The notes below the pieces were generated by a model, which was given only the letters and a program-made list of their open reading frames with translations, had not been told where the DNA came from and searched no databases. 64,000 bases of DNA from Parabacteroides sp. ZJ-118 (GTDB taxonomy: Bacteria; Bacteroidota; Bacteroidia; Bacteroidales; Tannerellaceae): contig NZ_JAAKDT010000008.1 in assembly GCF_011038785.1 (NCBI RefSeq), positions 23,363 to 87,362 on the forward strand, given 5' to 3'. Made by a program: the position numbers and the translations under genes. Positions 10,101 through 21,507 of the stretch are shown here, in pieces (positions within the stretch are counted from its first letter, which is position 1; every line of letters starts with the position of its first letter).

Positions 10101-12244
10101 GGTATCCTCAATCCAGGTTGGATTTGTTATCTCAACTTGGGCCCCAGAATTGGAAGCCGTTGCATTTAATGTTATCTCAGGAGAATCCTGTATATCAGAA
10201 GGAAGCACCACGGTATAAGAATCCCAGCCTTTTAACTTCATTTCATGGGATTCTCCGTTGAGCACGTAAGTAAGAGACGAAATCTCTGTACTTTCTAAAT
10301 CCCTCATCTCCTCATCTGTAACCACTTGTTGTGGGCGCTGACAAAGAATCGAAACAGGTCCTGAGACAAAGGGTATCGTTATAATTCCCGTATTCTTATC
10401 CCAATAGATATCGTCATAATGGTCGAAAGGTTCGGTTACGGGAGCATCGTGTATAAGAGCACTCCAATATCCTATCTGCATACTAATATCTTTTGCTTCA
10501 GGTAACGCGAATCCTTCTAACGGTGTTAATTGAATAGTACCGGGTTTTCCATATTCGAGTTTTCCTATGACTTTGGCTTCAAAACCCATATGTCGAGGTT
10601 TCCATGTGTCCAAATCATAGTATATGGGATAATCAGAGATAGGTCCTTCCTGAGGTTTACATTTGTAGGCAATTTCAGGTGTAGCTCCCCGTATTAAATT
10701 CCAATCTTGCTTATCGGATGAATAAGCAAGCATTAGACACACATCGGGGTCTTTCAAGGTTACATGTGTGGTAATGCCACCAGCGTGGTATTCATCAAAC
10801 GTCAGTTTATAATCATCCCGCATATCCAAAACCTCTACTATATTTTCTTCTTGATCCACTGACACGAGAGCGACATACCCTTCAAACGGGATATTCCCTC
10901 CACTGACAAGAGCACCATTCACACCTCCGTCCCATGCTTCTAACCAACTCTTATACATGAAATCCACGTTAAAGAGAGACGTTTGTAGTTGAAGAAAAGA
11001 GGTATTCTCTTCCGGATTATTGGGCTTTATATTTATTATCATGTTATGCTTTTGATTATATCCTCCCCAATACGAATCATTTTGAGGATCTAATGAGGAG
11101 AGTAGATAGAACCCGTTATGTAAACCTCCCCAGCCCCAATTGAAATGGAATCGACCATAAGAGTCATAACCATCGCATACAAACGCATGTCCTTTACCAT
11201 TGAGTGGATCTACGTTTTCTTCTGTCGAAGACGAATACAACACCGGACGCCGGTTATCTAATTCATTACGCAATATAGACGTCCACTCTTCCCAAGAATA
11301 TTCCTCTTCCCTTTGATATAAGGCTTTCATCTGTAAACTATATCCGAATACATCGCGCAAGGCCGTCGTTGCATCCGTGGTGTAGGCAGAACTTTCTCCC
11401 GAACCATAAACCATCTTGACATTCGCGCCGATGTTCCACATCAAGGCCGCCACCTGATTGGCCTGATCCTCCGTATAACTGCCGGGGATATATTCCAAAG
11501 GCATATTATCCCATAGATAAGGAGCGTATGAGACCTCATATTTCTGCTCATTCACAGTGTAGGTGGAGACACCATTTGTCACTACCGTCTTGGGATGCTC
11601 ATGATATTTCATAATAATACCCATTGCGGTAGCCACGCAACCGGTAACAGCATGCTTTCCATCTATCATAGGCGTCTGCAGATTGTACGGCTCATATTGG
11701 CTCCACTTCGCGGTAGGAAGTACTATTCCCTCCGTCGCTCTCAGCGTTGTACCGCTCATGTGGCGGCTCCACTCGGCGGCGATCTCCGGGGTGGCTTCGA
11801 TGTCCTTGCTTATCGCCCAGGTAATCTGGTCTTGATAGCCGGCCAGCCAGCCGCGGAGGTTCTCCGGCAGGTTGTCGGGGTCGAAGCTGCCTTCGTCGGA
11901 GTAGCCCAGGACGGGGCGCACGCGGTCGTCGCCCGACACGATGGCGAAGCCTTTCCCGCCGGGGAAGTTGAACACGAAATAGTCGGCCGCGCCTTCCACC
12001 TGCCCGCTACGCAGGGCCGAGCCGCTCTGACCGGGGGCCGCGGCATAGACCAACGCCAGCTCGCTTGCCGAGCGCAGGCCGCCGATGGCGCCTTCTCGTT
12101 GCGCCACGCTCTCCGCTACCTTGCGGGCCGTGGCCACGTCAATCCGTTCCGCCCACGTCAAGCCCTGCCCCGGCAAGGCGGCGTACAAGCACAAGATCAT
12201 CGCTACCAGCGACAACCTCAAACTGAATCTTCGTAAAGATGTAT

Positions 12245-12254
<10 letters not shown>
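7134..12254 (-). CDS. C10-family (streptopain-like) cysteine peptidase with repeated beta modules
   Basis: This is a secreted 1,706-residue protein. After a signal peptide (about residues 1-33) comes a Spi-type inhibitory propeptide with AIVSGDDRVRPVLGYS. The C10 peptidase domain follows, with catalytic Cys206 (AVTGCVATAMG) and His356 (GKGHAFVCDGYDSYG), then NWGWGG. From about residue 740 there are nine related modules of about 80-95 residues, each with a GYxLPxxxTVxMGG core, then a Pro-Glu-Pro-Thr linker, a tenth module and a C-terminal tail (GSYIIRVGTRSYKLSF) like the sorting domains of type IX secretion. Streptococcal and Bacteroides relatives degrade host proteins. ATG at 12254 is the longest start; ATG at 12248 overlaps an upstream frame as ATGA and is equally likely. 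Base composition varies along the gene. Confidence 0.9.
7660..10030 (-). repeat. Nine-unit tandem module array inside the C10 peptidase gene
   Basis: Nine homologous coding units of roughly 240-280 nt run back to back. Two are nearly identical at DNA level: the stretch from 8311 and the stretch from 8557 (246 nt apart) match over about 74 nt with three visible mismatches. The stretches from 8202 and 8442 also match closely. This indicates recent internal duplication, while the outer units have diverged. Confidence 0.85.
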
Positions 12255-12463
<209 letters not shown>

Positions 12464-12477
12464 TTATCCCGTTTTGC

Positions 12478-12485
12478 CAAATGTA
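12478..12485 (-). promoter_or_regulatory. Predicted -7 promoter box of the C10 peptidase
   Basis: On the minus strand this reads TACATTTG, matching Bacteroidota TAnnTTTG. Transcription would begin near 12471, giving a leader of about 220 nt that contains the microsatellite and the inverted repeat. No clear -33 TTTG is visible. Confidence 0.5.
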
Positions 12486-12597
12486 TATTGGTAAAAAAGG
12501 TTAACATGCTATCTATCGTAAACTGTGTCATCTGGTTTTCATAATACAAGGGCCGAAGGTATAGGTTAAATCCAATACAACAAAATATGAATGTGAT

Positions 12598-12740
12598 TTT
12601 AACATTTGTTCATGGGTATGGGGTCGATCGGGAGATCGAGCGGGGGGTCGGTGCCGGGATCGATACCTATGTCGAAGCCTCGATCGACCCGGGTGCCGGC
12701 CGGGAGACCGGCAGGGGTATCGATCGAGGCTCCGGGGAGT
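12598..12740. repeat. GC-rich dispersed repeat, copy A
   Basis: This begins with TTTAACATTTGTTCATGGG and continues through units such as GTCGATCGGGAGATCGAG and GTATCGATCGAGGCTCC to CGGGGAGT. It aligns closely to copy B at 45242-45432 (about nine in ten bases over the first 80). It holds about two fewer 24-nt units than copy B. It starts right after the DUF4469 gene's stop codon. Most of the 12255-12748 gap is made of this repeat, the microsatellite and the inverted repeat. Confidence 0.8.
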
Positions 12741-12748
12741 GACCCGGA

Positions 12749-13519
12749 TTAGAGTTCGTCGGGGCTCGCGTCGCCGCCATCTCCCTCGGGCCGCTCACCC
12801 ACGGTGAGGAGGATCGGGAAGACGTAGGTGCGGGGCTCTTTCAGGAGGCTGTAGCTGGCTCCGGCCTGTGTCGTGATGCTCAGCTTGTACTGTCCGTCGG
12901 CCAGCCCCTCGGGTACCTCCACGATCTGCTCCGAGGTGGTGCTGCGGGAGAAGAACTCGACTTTCTGGGGCGCGGCTCCCGCGGCGTCTTTGGTGAAGAA
13001 GATGCCGTTGGCCGGGTTGTCGCCCTTTATCAGGAGGTTCGCTCCGGAGATGATGACATTCTTGCCCGGGGTGACCTGTAGGTTCACGCTTTGGGTGCGT
13101 ACGTCAAGCACTTGGTTGATGACCGGCCCGGTGGTGGCCTTGTTCAGGTTGAAGGTGATGTTCTTCAAGGCATCCAGCAGCGGCTTGCCGGGGGTAAAGG
13201 TAACGCCCGCGGAGTGTATCTCCGGGTTGAAGACGGGAGCTTCTCCCTCGAACGAGCCGGAGAGGTTGAGCAGGTACTGCCCTACGCCGTCTACGAGGCT
13301 CTTGCCGTTGGCCACGGCCTCTACCTTCTTGCGGTCGGCCAGCGTGAGGATGTTCTCGATGGTCTCCGGGCGGTACTCGGTGCGCTCGGCCACGATGTCG
13401 GCGGCTACGTCCGTGTTGCGGTACGTGCCGGTGATGCGCGGTTTGGCCACATAATCGCCCGGTTTCTCGGTTAGTACGTTGTCATACAAGTCTGCGCTAA
13501 GGATAATTTTTCCTACCAT
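12749..13519 (-). CDS. HU-like DNA-binding / DUF4469 protein
   Basis: The protein has 256 residues and no signal peptide. Residues 1-90 fit the HU-like N-terminal domain of Bacteroidota DUF4469 proteins: a divergent beta/alpha start followed by VANGKSLVDGVGQYLLNLSGSFEG. Residues about 135-245 fit the DUF4469 Ig-like C-terminal domain. It ends in an acidic, glycine-rich tail (EGDGGDASPDEL). It is transcribed alone from a promoter box at 13629-13636. Function is not established; related proteins are abundant in Bacteroidota and are presumed to bind DNA. The translation frame continues in phase into repeat copy A after the stop codon. Confidence 0.75.
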   Translation of the reverse strand: MVGKIILSADLYDNVLTEKPGDYVAKPRITGTYRNTDVAADIVAERTEYRPETIENILTLADRKKVEAVANGKSLVDGVGQYLLNLSGSFEGEAPVFNPEIHSAGVTFTPGKPLLDALKNITFNLNKATTGPVINQVLDVRTQSVNLQVTPGKNVIISGANLLIKGDNPANGIFFTKDAAGAAPQKVEFFSRSTTSEQIVEVPEGLADGQYKLSITTQAGASYSLLKEPRTYVFPILLTVGERPEGDGGDASPDEL

Positions 13520-13628
13520 AGGTTTTGATTATTTAAAGTTAATACTCTACTTGCCTCGTGCCGGGCGGGAAGGCGGTCAAGCGGGGTCGCCCCCCCTCCG
13601 CGCCCCCCTTCCCGGGGTAAGGCATCGG

Positions 13629-13636
13629 CAAATATA
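13629..13636 (-). promoter_or_regulatory. Predicted -7 promoter box of the DUF4469 gene
   Basis: The minus strand reads TATATTTG, a perfect TAnnTTTG match, giving a leader of about 100 nt. The 13520-13724 gap otherwise holds C- and G-rich tracts. Confidence 0.6.
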
Positions 13637-13680
13637 ATGAAATTTTAATAGAACGCGCCCGATTCCCTTAAAATTAACCC

Positions 13681-13702
13681 AATAAAAAACAGGGGGGGCT
13701 GT
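13681..13702 (-). terminator. Weak terminator candidate after the EnvC-like gene
   Basis: On the minus strand, ACAG and CTGT flank a C7 tract and are followed by TTTTTTATT, 23 bp after the gene's stop. The stem is short, so this is a weak call. Confidence 0.3.
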
Positions 13703-13724
13703 GGGGGGTACTGCCGGCGCGGGG

Positions 13725-14981
13725 TTATTCCAACCAGGGCTGGGGGTTCAGCTTTGTCTTTTCCTTCCAGAGCTGGAAGTGGAGGATCGTGGAGTTGCCG
13801 TCCTCCGGGTCGGAATAGATCCTTCCGATCGCCTGGCGGGTGGAGACGCCGTCGCCCGCCTTCACGTAGACCTGGCTCAGGTTGCTGTAGACCGTCAGGT
13901 AGTTGCCGTGACGGACGATCACGGAATTGTTGTAGCCCGGCACCACGAATACCCGCGTCACGACCCCGTTGAACACCGCGCGGGCATCCGCCCCGGGGGA
14001 GGTCTGTATGTCGATGCCGCTGTTGTTGGTCCGGACATACCTCAGCTCCTCGTGCTGCCGCTCGCCGAACGCGGCGACGATCGTGTGCCGCCCGGCCACC
14101 GGGTAGGGCAGGCGCCCCCGGTTGCCCGCGAAATCGTCGGACAGCCGCTTCTCGGCCTTTGTCATCGCGTAGCCTCCTTTCGTATCCGCCACGCGCTCCT
14201 CGCGGGACGGCTCCTTCTTACGCGCGCGCTCCGCCTTGGCCGCCGCCTCGGCGCGGGCGATCTCCTCGGCGATCTGTCTCTCGATCTGCCGGTTCAGCGC
14301 CTCGGCCTGCCGGCGCTTCTTCTGGAGGTCCGCCTTCAGCTCTTTCTGCTTCTTGTCCAGCCGCCGGACCTCCGCCTTCCGCGAGGTCTCCTCGCTCTCC
14401 AGCTTCTCGCTCTCTTCCTGGCGGGTGCCCAGGAGGGCGCGCTTCTCGGCCCGGGTCTTCTCCATCTCGGCCTGCCGGCGGCGGATCTCGGCCTGCTTCT
14501 CGAGGATGTCGTCCGCCTGCCGCCTCTGCCAGTCCGCGTATTCCCGCAAATAGCGCATGCGCCGCATGGACTGGGAGAAACTCCGGGCGGACAGGATGAA
14601 CAGCAATTTATCCTGCGAGCTGTGGCGCTTGTAAAGCCCCTGCATCGATTTGCCGTAGTTCGCCCGCTTGTCGGCCAGCTCCCGCCTCAGGAGGCCCAGC
14701 TGCTCTTGGATCCGCGAGATGTCCCGCTCGATCTCGTCCAGCTCTTGGTTCAACAGCCGGATGACCTCCTTGCGGGAGAGGATCTGCCGCGCGAGCAGGT
14801 TCAAACGGTTCAGGGAGGTCTTGGCGCTTTGGGCCGTCTCCCGCAATAAGCGGTCTGTCGCCTCGATGTCGGCCAACGCCTCCGCGCGCCGCTGCTCCAG
14901 CTGACGGACGGCGGCGGATTTCTGGCCGTAAACCGCGGCGGACAGGGCCCATGCCCCTAAAAGGATCCAGACGTACCTCAT
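13725..14981 (-). CDS. EnvC-like murein hydrolase activator (M23/LytM domain)
   Basis: The product has 418 residues: a signal peptide (residues 1-20), a long coiled coil (about 20-270, rich in E/K/R/Q) and a C-terminal LytM domain (about 300-415). The LytM motifs look degenerate: NNSGIDIQ has Ser where catalytic enzymes have the first zinc His, and TILHFQLWK lacks the first His of the HxH pair. That matches EnvC-type proteins, which activate amidases at the division septum rather than cut peptidoglycan. It is the last gene of the dut-TPR-DUF4292-EnvC run, an order common in Bacteroidota. Confidence 0.85.
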   Translation of the reverse strand: MRYVWILLGAWALSAAVYGQKSAAVRQLEQRRAEALADIEATDRLLRETAQSAKTSLNRLNLLARQILSRKEVIRLLNQELDEIERDISRIQEQLGLLRRELADKRANYGKSMQGLYKRHSSQDKLLFILSARSFSQSMRRMRYLREYADWQRRQADDILEKQAEIRRRQAEMEKTRAEKRALLGTRQEESEKLESEETSRKAEVRRLDKKQKELKADLQKKRRQAEALNRQIERQIAEEIARAEAAAKAERARKKEPSREERVADTKGGYAMTKAEKRLSDDFAGNRGRLPYPVAGRHTIVAAFGERQHEELRYVRTNNSGIDIQTSPGADARAVFNGVVTRVFVVPGYNNSVIVRHGNYLTVYSNLSQVYVKAGDGVSTRQAIGRIYSDPEDGNSTILHFQLWKEKTKLNPQPWLE

Positions 14982-14987
14982 GACTGC

Positions 14988-15833
14988 TTAGGGATTCGGG
15001 TTCGTAATCGTTTTCAGTAGCTGCGCGAAGGTGACGCGCTTGTATTTGGAAGGGAGCGGGAAGTCCAGCTCGAGCGGCTCGTCCAGCCGGATCCGGGAGT
15101 AATGGATCGTCGCCCCGCCCTCGGGATGCCCGTTCTTCAGCACCCGCACGTCCATCCGCGCCGGGAATGGCTGCTGATCCACCCAGCGGAAGTCCTCGTA
15201 CAGCCATCGCAGGCCGTAGCGGTCGGCGGGGTCCGCCACGTGGGTGGCGAGCAGTTTCTCCGCGCCGTCTGCCCTGAAGGTATAGCGCAGCCCCATGGCA
15301 TCCTCGGCCCGGATCTCGGCGACCGGGCCCTCTTGCCTCAGCTTGAGGCGATCGTAGTGCTCGCGGGAGACGCCCCGCTCCCCGGGGATAAACAGGTGAT
15401 TCGTGAGAAGGGCTTGCAGATTGTAGAAGTTGAACTCGATGGGGGTCTGCCCTCGCAAATTGGAGTAGTTCTCGATCAGGTAGCGTCTGTTCATGCGGTC
15501 CGCCACCTTGATCGTATCGCGGCTCAGCTCGATACGGAGGATCTCGATCCCGAGAAACGGCTGTACCGACAGCTGGAAAGCGCTATCCTTGACCATCTTC
15601 ATATCCACCCGGGCGCTCATGGGCTTGCCGGGGATGTCCAGCTCCACGCTCAAGCGGGCCGTCAGGGTACGGAACCGGAAGGATCGCTCCTCCATCGACC
15701 GGAGGAACTCGTCGTGGGCCTTGACGCCGGCGGATCCCTCCGTCGCGACCTTCCCGGACGACCTACAGCCGGCCAGCATCAAAAGGAAAAGGCCTCCGCA
15801 CAACAGGAGGGCCCGGAAACTCTCTCTTCTCAT
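14988..15833 (-). CDS. DUF4292 outer-envelope lipoprotein
   Basis: The protein has 281 residues and a lipoprotein signal (LLMLAGCRSS, lipidated Cys at about 22). The remainder is predicted beta-rich and matches the DUF4292 family, whose fold resembles LolA/LolB-type lipid carriers. Its start overlaps the TPR gene's stop by four bases, and EnvC starts 6 bp after its end, so the three are translationally linked. The context suggests a role in envelope assembly or cell division; no direct function is known. Confidence 0.8.
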   Translation of the reverse strand: MRRESFRALLLCGGLFLLMLAGCRSSGKVATEGSAGVKAHDEFLRSMEERSFRFRTLTARLSVELDIPGKPMSARVDMKMVKDSAFQLSVQPFLGIEILRIELSRDTIKVADRMNRRYLIENYSNLRGQTPIEFNFYNLQALLTNHLFIPGERGVSREHYDRLKLRQEGPVAEIRAEDAMGLRYTFRADGAEKLLATHVADPADRYGLRWLYEDFRWVDQQPFPARMDVRVLKNGHPEGGATIHYSRIRLDEPLELDFPLPSKYKRVTFAQLLKTITNPNP

Positions 15834-17548
15834 CTCGCGTTCTTGTCTTCTATATATTGCCGCTCGGCGATCTTACGGTTCAAGACCTCGGTCTCTTTCC
15901 CCCTCTCTTTCGCCTCTTTCCATTGCTCCACCGCTTTCTCCTTGTCACCGTTCATGAAAAGGATGTCTCCATAGTGATCCGCGAGCTCGGCGCTCTTCGT
16001 CTTGTCCTTCTCCAACGCGCTCTCGATGTAGATCTTCGCCAAGGTATAGTTGCCTTGTACGAAAAATATCCACGCGTAGGTGTCCAGATAGGTGGCGTTG
16101 TCCGGCTCCAGCTTGATGCACTGGGCGCTCATGCGCTCCGCTTTCTTCAGCTCTTTCTTCTCCAGGGAGAGGAAGTAGCTGTAGTTGTTCAGCACGGCCA
16201 CGTTCTTGTCGTTGTACTTCAACGCCTCCTCGTAGGCCTTATACGCCTGGTCCGACTGCCCCATCTGGTGGTAAATGTCACCGATCTGGCCGTAGAAGTC
16301 CGACCTCAGCGGCAGGTTCTCCTTCGGGAGGATGTCCAGGCCCGCGTAGTAGGTATCCAGCGCCTCTTGGTATTTCTCCTGCTGGTAATAGGCGATCCCC
16401 AGGTAGAAGTGGTATTCCGGCGACTCGGGGAAAAGCTCCATGCAAGCCGTGCAGATACGGACGACCTCCGGGATATCCTCCCCGGTCAAGGCCAGGCTCA
16501 GCAATTGCTGCCAGGCCTCGGCCTTGCCCGGCTCCAGCTCGGTCACCAGCTGGAACTGGAATCTCGCCTCCTCCGTCTTCCCCTGGACCATCAGCAGCCC
16601 GCCATACATCAGCTTCAGGTCGATATCCTCCGGATGTTGCTCCAGAAGGGTCTGGAACAGGGGGTTCGCGCTCTCGGTCTCCTGCTCCGTTTGCCGCAGC
16701 TTCAGGATATACCGGGAGAGGATGTTCACCTTCGTCTCCACGTCCAGCTTCTCGTTGACCAACGCGCTGCGGATCTGCCGCTCGGCGGCCTCCTTGTCCC
16801 CTTTCGCCTCGTAGTAATTGGCCATGGAGACGATATAGTAGGGGTCGGTCGGATCCATCTCATTCGCTTTTTGATAGCAGGCCAACGCCTTCTCCATCTC
16901 CCCGTTCTCCAAGTGAAGGTCGCCCAGCACGATCTGGTAACGGGCCTCCATGGGGTATTTGGCCGCCAGCTTCTCGATCTCCTTGAAGGCCGCTTCCGGC
17001 TTCTCCAAGCGGACGTACAGTTTGTATTTCTGCATGGAGATCGCCTCGTTCATGCCCATTACCGACTCCAACGCGTCGTAGGCCGCGATCGCCTTCCCGA
17101 TCTCGCCGGCCTGCGTCAGGGCATCGGCCAGGTAATAATTCAGCTCCTTCTTCTCCGGGTAATCGCGGACCAGCGCCTCGTACTCCTCGGCGGCTTCGCC
17201 ATACATGCCCAGGTTCCGGGTGATGGAGGCCAAGGCCATCTTGTAGGTGAAATTATCCCGGCTGTTGGCCACGGCTCTTTTCAACATCTCGACCGCTTTT
17301 TCCGGACGGTTCAGCCGCACGTAGAAGGAGGAAAGCTCATACAAGAGCGGAGCCGCCGTCGAGTCGATCGCCAAGCAGTGGTTGAAAGCGTCGTAGGCGG
17401 CGTCGAATTTGCCGGCGTTCTTCAAGTTCAAGCCCTCATAAAAGAAGTAATCGAACTTGCGCCGCTCCTTCTCCGTCGCCGCGGCACCGGCCGGGAGCGC
17501 GGCGACCAACGCGTGGAAAGCGATGAGATATATCAGTTGCTTAAACAT
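15830..17548 (-). CDS. Periplasmic tetratricopeptide repeat protein
   Basis: This is a 572-residue exported protein: signal peptide (MFKQLIYLIAFHALVAALPAGAA) followed by a continuous array of about 14 TPR units from residue 35 to the C-terminus (for example LGDLHLENGEMEKALACYQK and ADHYGDILFMNGDKEKAVEQ). TPR arrays form protein-protein scaffolds. It lies 29 bp after dut and overlaps the DUF4292 gene by ATGA. It is likely a scaffold for envelope or cell-wall machinery; the specific partner is unknown. Confidence 0.85.
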   Translation of the reverse strand: MFKQLIYLIAFHALVAALPAGAAATEKERRKFDYFFYEGLNLKNAGKFDAAYDAFNHCLAIDSTAAPLLYELSSFYVRLNRPEKAVEMLKRAVANSRDNFTYKMALASITRNLGMYGEAAEEYEALVRDYPEKKELNYYLADALTQAGEIGKAIAAYDALESVMGMNEAISMQKYKLYVRLEKPEAAFKEIEKLAAKYPMEARYQIVLGDLHLENGEMEKALACYQKANEMDPTDPYYIVSMANYYEAKGDKEAAERQIRSALVNEKLDVETKVNILSRYILKLRQTEQETESANPLFQTLLEQHPEDIDLKLMYGGLLMVQGKTEEARFQFQLVTELEPGKAEAWQQLLSLALTGEDIPEVVRICTACMELFPESPEYHFYLGIAYYQQEKYQEALDTYYAGLDILPKENLPLRSDFYGQIGDIYHQMGQSDQAYKAYEEALKYNDKNVAVLNNYSYFLSLEKKELKKAERMSAQCIKLEPDNATYLDTYAWIFFVQGNYTLAKIYIESALEKDKTKSAELADHYGDILFMNGDKEKAVEQWKEAKERGKETEVLNRKIAERQYIEDKNAR

Positions 17549-17577
17549 TCTATTTATTCTTGTTAACCTTATTACAC

Positions 17578-18012
17578 TTACTCTTTTCCGGTATGGCCGA
17601 ATCCCCCGGCTCCCCGCTCCGTATCATCCAACGTCTCCACGGGTTCCCAATCCACACGGCTGTGGGCGGCTATCACCATTTGGCAGATGCGCTCCCCGTC
17701 ATTCACCGTAAAAGGCTCGGAAGACAGATTCGCGAGAATAACGCCGATCTCTCCCCGATAATCGGCGTCGATCGTACCCGGTGTATTCAGCAGGGTTATC
17801 CCATGCTTCAAAGCCAACCCGCTGCGAGGACGCAACTGGGCCTCATAGCCCTCCGGCAGCGAGATATACAGCCCGGTCGGGATTAATTTACGCTCCAACG
17901 GCCTCAACACGACCGATTCCGACAGATTCGCCCGGATATCCATCCCGGCAGACAAAGGAGTCGCGTAGCCCGGCAGCGGGTGGCGCGATTGATTGATAAT
18001 TCTTACTTTCAT
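17578..18012 (-). CDS. dut: dUTP diphosphatase
   Basis: The protein has 144 residues when started at MKVRI (ATG 18012); an ATG 33 bases further upstream lies above the predicted promoter and is rejected. It hydrolyses dUTP to dUMP and pyrophosphate. All five dUTPase motifs are present: [38 protein letters not shown] and the C-terminal [10 protein letters not shown] glycine-rich motif. It lies between ispG and the TPR gene. A -7 box only five bases upstream of the ATG suggests a leaderless transcript. Confidence 0.97.
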   Translation of the reverse strand: MKVRIINQSRHPLPGYATPLSAGMDIRANLSESVVLRPLERKLIPTGLYISLPEGYEAQLRPRSGLALKHGITLLNTPGTIDADYRGEIGVILANLSSEPFTVNDGERICQMVIAAHSRVDWEPVETLDDTERGAGGFGHTGKE

Positions 18013-18017
18013 ACGTG

Positions 18018-18025
18018 CAAAGATA
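18018..18025 (-). promoter_or_regulatory. Predicted -7 promoter box immediately before dut
   Basis: The minus strand reads TATCTTTG followed by CACGT and the dut ATG. Transcription would start at or next to the first codon. Confidence 0.55.
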
Positions 18026-18046
18026 AACAAATTGTCGATGGCCAAG

Positions 18047-19882
<1,836 letters not shown>

Positions 19883-19884
19883 TT

Positions 19885-19973
19885 CCAGTTGACAATTGAT
19901 AGTTGGCGGCTGGCAATAGACAGCTGACAGTTATCGTTTATCGTAACCATCAACTGCCACTTGTCATCTGTCA
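19885..19973. repeat. Short imperfect inverted repeats between ispG and purE
   Basis: Words such as CAGTTGACAATTGATAGTTGG and their rough complements (CATCAACTG, TGTCAATTA) recur through this AT-rich spacer, which could fold into a long imperfect hairpin. The arms are too irregular to name a family. Confidence 0.4.
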
Positions 19974-19974
19974 A

Positions 19975-20481
19975 TTAATTAGTTTTGTATTTGAAAGAAA
20001 CCTTGGCCAACTCCTCGTTAGCCTTCACGATTTTCTTCTTTAAATCCTCCTTATAAGCGGATAGCTTCTCCTGAAGCCGCTCGTCGCCGACGGCAAGCAT
20101 CTGCGCCGCGAGGATTCCGGCGTTCAAAGCGCCATTGATACCGACAGTAGCCACGGGGATTCCCGGAGGCATCTGCACGATAGCCAACAGCGCGTCCATA
20201 CCGTCCAGCGTAGCGTTGATAGGCACGCCGATCACAGGAACCGTCGTCATGGAGGCGATCACACCGCAAAGATGAGCGGCCATTCCGGCAGCGGCGATGA
20301 TAACCTTGATTCCACGTCCTTTGGCTCCCTTGGCGAAAGCCTCCACCTCCGCGGGAGTACGGTGCGCGGATAGCGCATGCATCTCGAACGGGATCTCCAT
20401 CTCATCCAAGAACTTGGCCGCCTTCTCCATAACGGGTAGGTCCGAGGTGCTACCCATGATAATACTTACAACGGGTGTCAT
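19975..20481 (-). CDS. purE: N5-carboxyaminoimidazole ribonucleotide mutase
   Basis: The protein has 168 residues, the length of class I PurE. It moves the carboxyl group of N5-CAIR to C4 in purine synthesis. Diagnostic motifs are [12 protein letters not shown] at the N-terminus, LSAHRTP (catalytic His) and [14 protein letters not shown]. It overlaps nothing but starts only 2 bp after gcvH, so the pair is co-transcribed. Confidence 0.97.
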   Translation of the reverse strand: MTPVVSIIMGSTSDLPVMEKAAKFLDEMEIPFEMHALSAHRTPAEVEAFAKGAKGRGIKVIIAAAGMAAHLCGVIASMTTVPVIGVPINATLDGMDALLAIVQMPPGIPVATVGINGALNAGILAAQMLAVGDERLQEKLSAYKEDLKKKIVKANEELAKVSFKYKTN

Positions 20482-20483
20482 TC

Positions 20484-20864
20484 TTATTTAGCGATTAGCT
20501 TTTGATAGTCTTCGGCGGATAGCAAGTCCTCTAATTCTCCGGCATCAGAAACAGAGATCTTGATCAACCAACCTTTGCCATAAGCGTCTTCATTCACCAG
20601 CTCGGGAGCGTCTTCCAGCTCCGCGTTTACTTCCAGGACCATGCCACCCGCGGGCATGAAAAGATCAGAAACAGTCTTGACAGCCTCGATCGTACCGAAC
20701 ACCGCTTCTTTAGCGACGGTCTCACCCACTGTCGTGATGTCTACAAAAACGATCTCACCGAGCTCGCTTTGCGCGTAATCAGTAATGCCAACATAGGCTA
20801 CGTCACCTTCTACACGAATCCACTCATGGTCTTTTGTGTACTTCAAATCTGTAGGAAAATTCAT
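20484..20864 (-). CDS. gcvH: Glycine cleavage system H protein
   Basis: This 126-residue lipoyl carrier shuttles the aminomethyl group between the P, T and L proteins. It has the [24 protein letters not shown] hammerhead fold and the lipoylation site [11 protein letters not shown] (the Lys). No other gcv gene is nearby. The order rpoN, PAP2-like, gcvH, purE, ispG is a conserved Bacteroidota arrangement. A promoter box lies inside the end of the preceding gene. Confidence 0.97.
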   Translation of the reverse strand: MNFPTDLKYTKDHEWIRVEGDVAYVGITDYAQSELGEIVFVDITTVGETVAKEAVFGTIEAVKTVSDLFMPAGGMVLEVNAELEDAPELVNEDAYGKGWLIKISVSDAGELEDLLSAEDYQKLIAK

Positions 20865-20880
20865 AATTTTAGTGTTTTTA

Positions 20881-21501
20881 TTAGATAAATAAATAGATAT
20901 AACTCACTAGTGAGGCTACAAAGGTACATATAAATCCCAAACAAAACCCCGCATATACCTGCATGGGTGTATGCCTTTTTAAAAAGATACGCGAGGTACC
21001 TAATAAACCGGCCACGATCAATGCGGCCATAAAAGAGCCGTAGGGATTTATCATATGGATACGCGCCATTCCCATAATACCGCCCAGTAACCCGCCGATA
21101 CCAATGGCATGCGCGCTGATCTTCCAAGCGAAGTTGATGCACAAGGCGGCTACCAAGGCTACGCAAGCCCCGATCAACATCGCTAACAACCAAGAAGGAA
21201 TCAGCATCTTGTATAGGAAAAAGATACAGGCCAGGATGGAAGTGATAAAAATCAGATAAGGGACCACCCGCTCCTTCCGGTCGGAGAGCTCTATATCGCC
21301 GGCCGCGCCATTTCTCACCAACAAGAAAATGAAAAGTCCGGGAACTATCGCTGTCGAAATGAAGGTGCCTCCGGCAATCAGCAGCTTCACGGGCAACGGG
21401 TAAATGGCGAGAAATGTAAACATCAACGCCAACACGATCCCATAGGTCACCATAAGCAACGGATGGAACACGAAAGATATTATATTCGAGAACAGTCTCA
21501 T
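20881..21501 (-). CDS. PAP2-superfamily-like membrane protein
   Basis: The protein has 206 residues with about six hydrophobic segments. Parts of the PAP2 phosphatase signature can be seen: RKERVVPY, then SAHAIGIGG, then [16 protein letters not shown]. These correspond to the charged first motif, the [P/S]SGH-like motif and SRxxxxxHxxxQ. The signature is not canonical (no PSGH), so activity on lipid phosphates such as undecaprenyl or phosphatidylglycerol phosphate is possible but unproved. It sits 6 bp after rpoN. Confidence 0.65.
   Translation of the reverse strand: MRLFSNIISFVFHPLLMVTYGIVLALMFTFLAIYPLPVKLLIAGGTFISTAIVPGLFIFLLVRNGAAGDIELSDRKERVVPYLIFITSILACIFFLYKMLIPSWLLAMLIGACVALVAALCINFAWKISAHAIGIGGLLGGIMGMARIHMINPYGSFMAALIVAGLLGTSRIFLKRHTPMQVYAGFCLGFICTFVASLVSYIYLFI
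20919..20926 (-). promoter_or_regulatory. Predicted internal -7 box for gcvH
   Basis: The minus strand reads TACCTTTG within the last codons of the PAP2-like gene, giving a gcvH leader of about 48 nt and independent expression of gcvH-purE. Confidence 0.5.
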
Positions 21502-21507
21502 ACGCCT

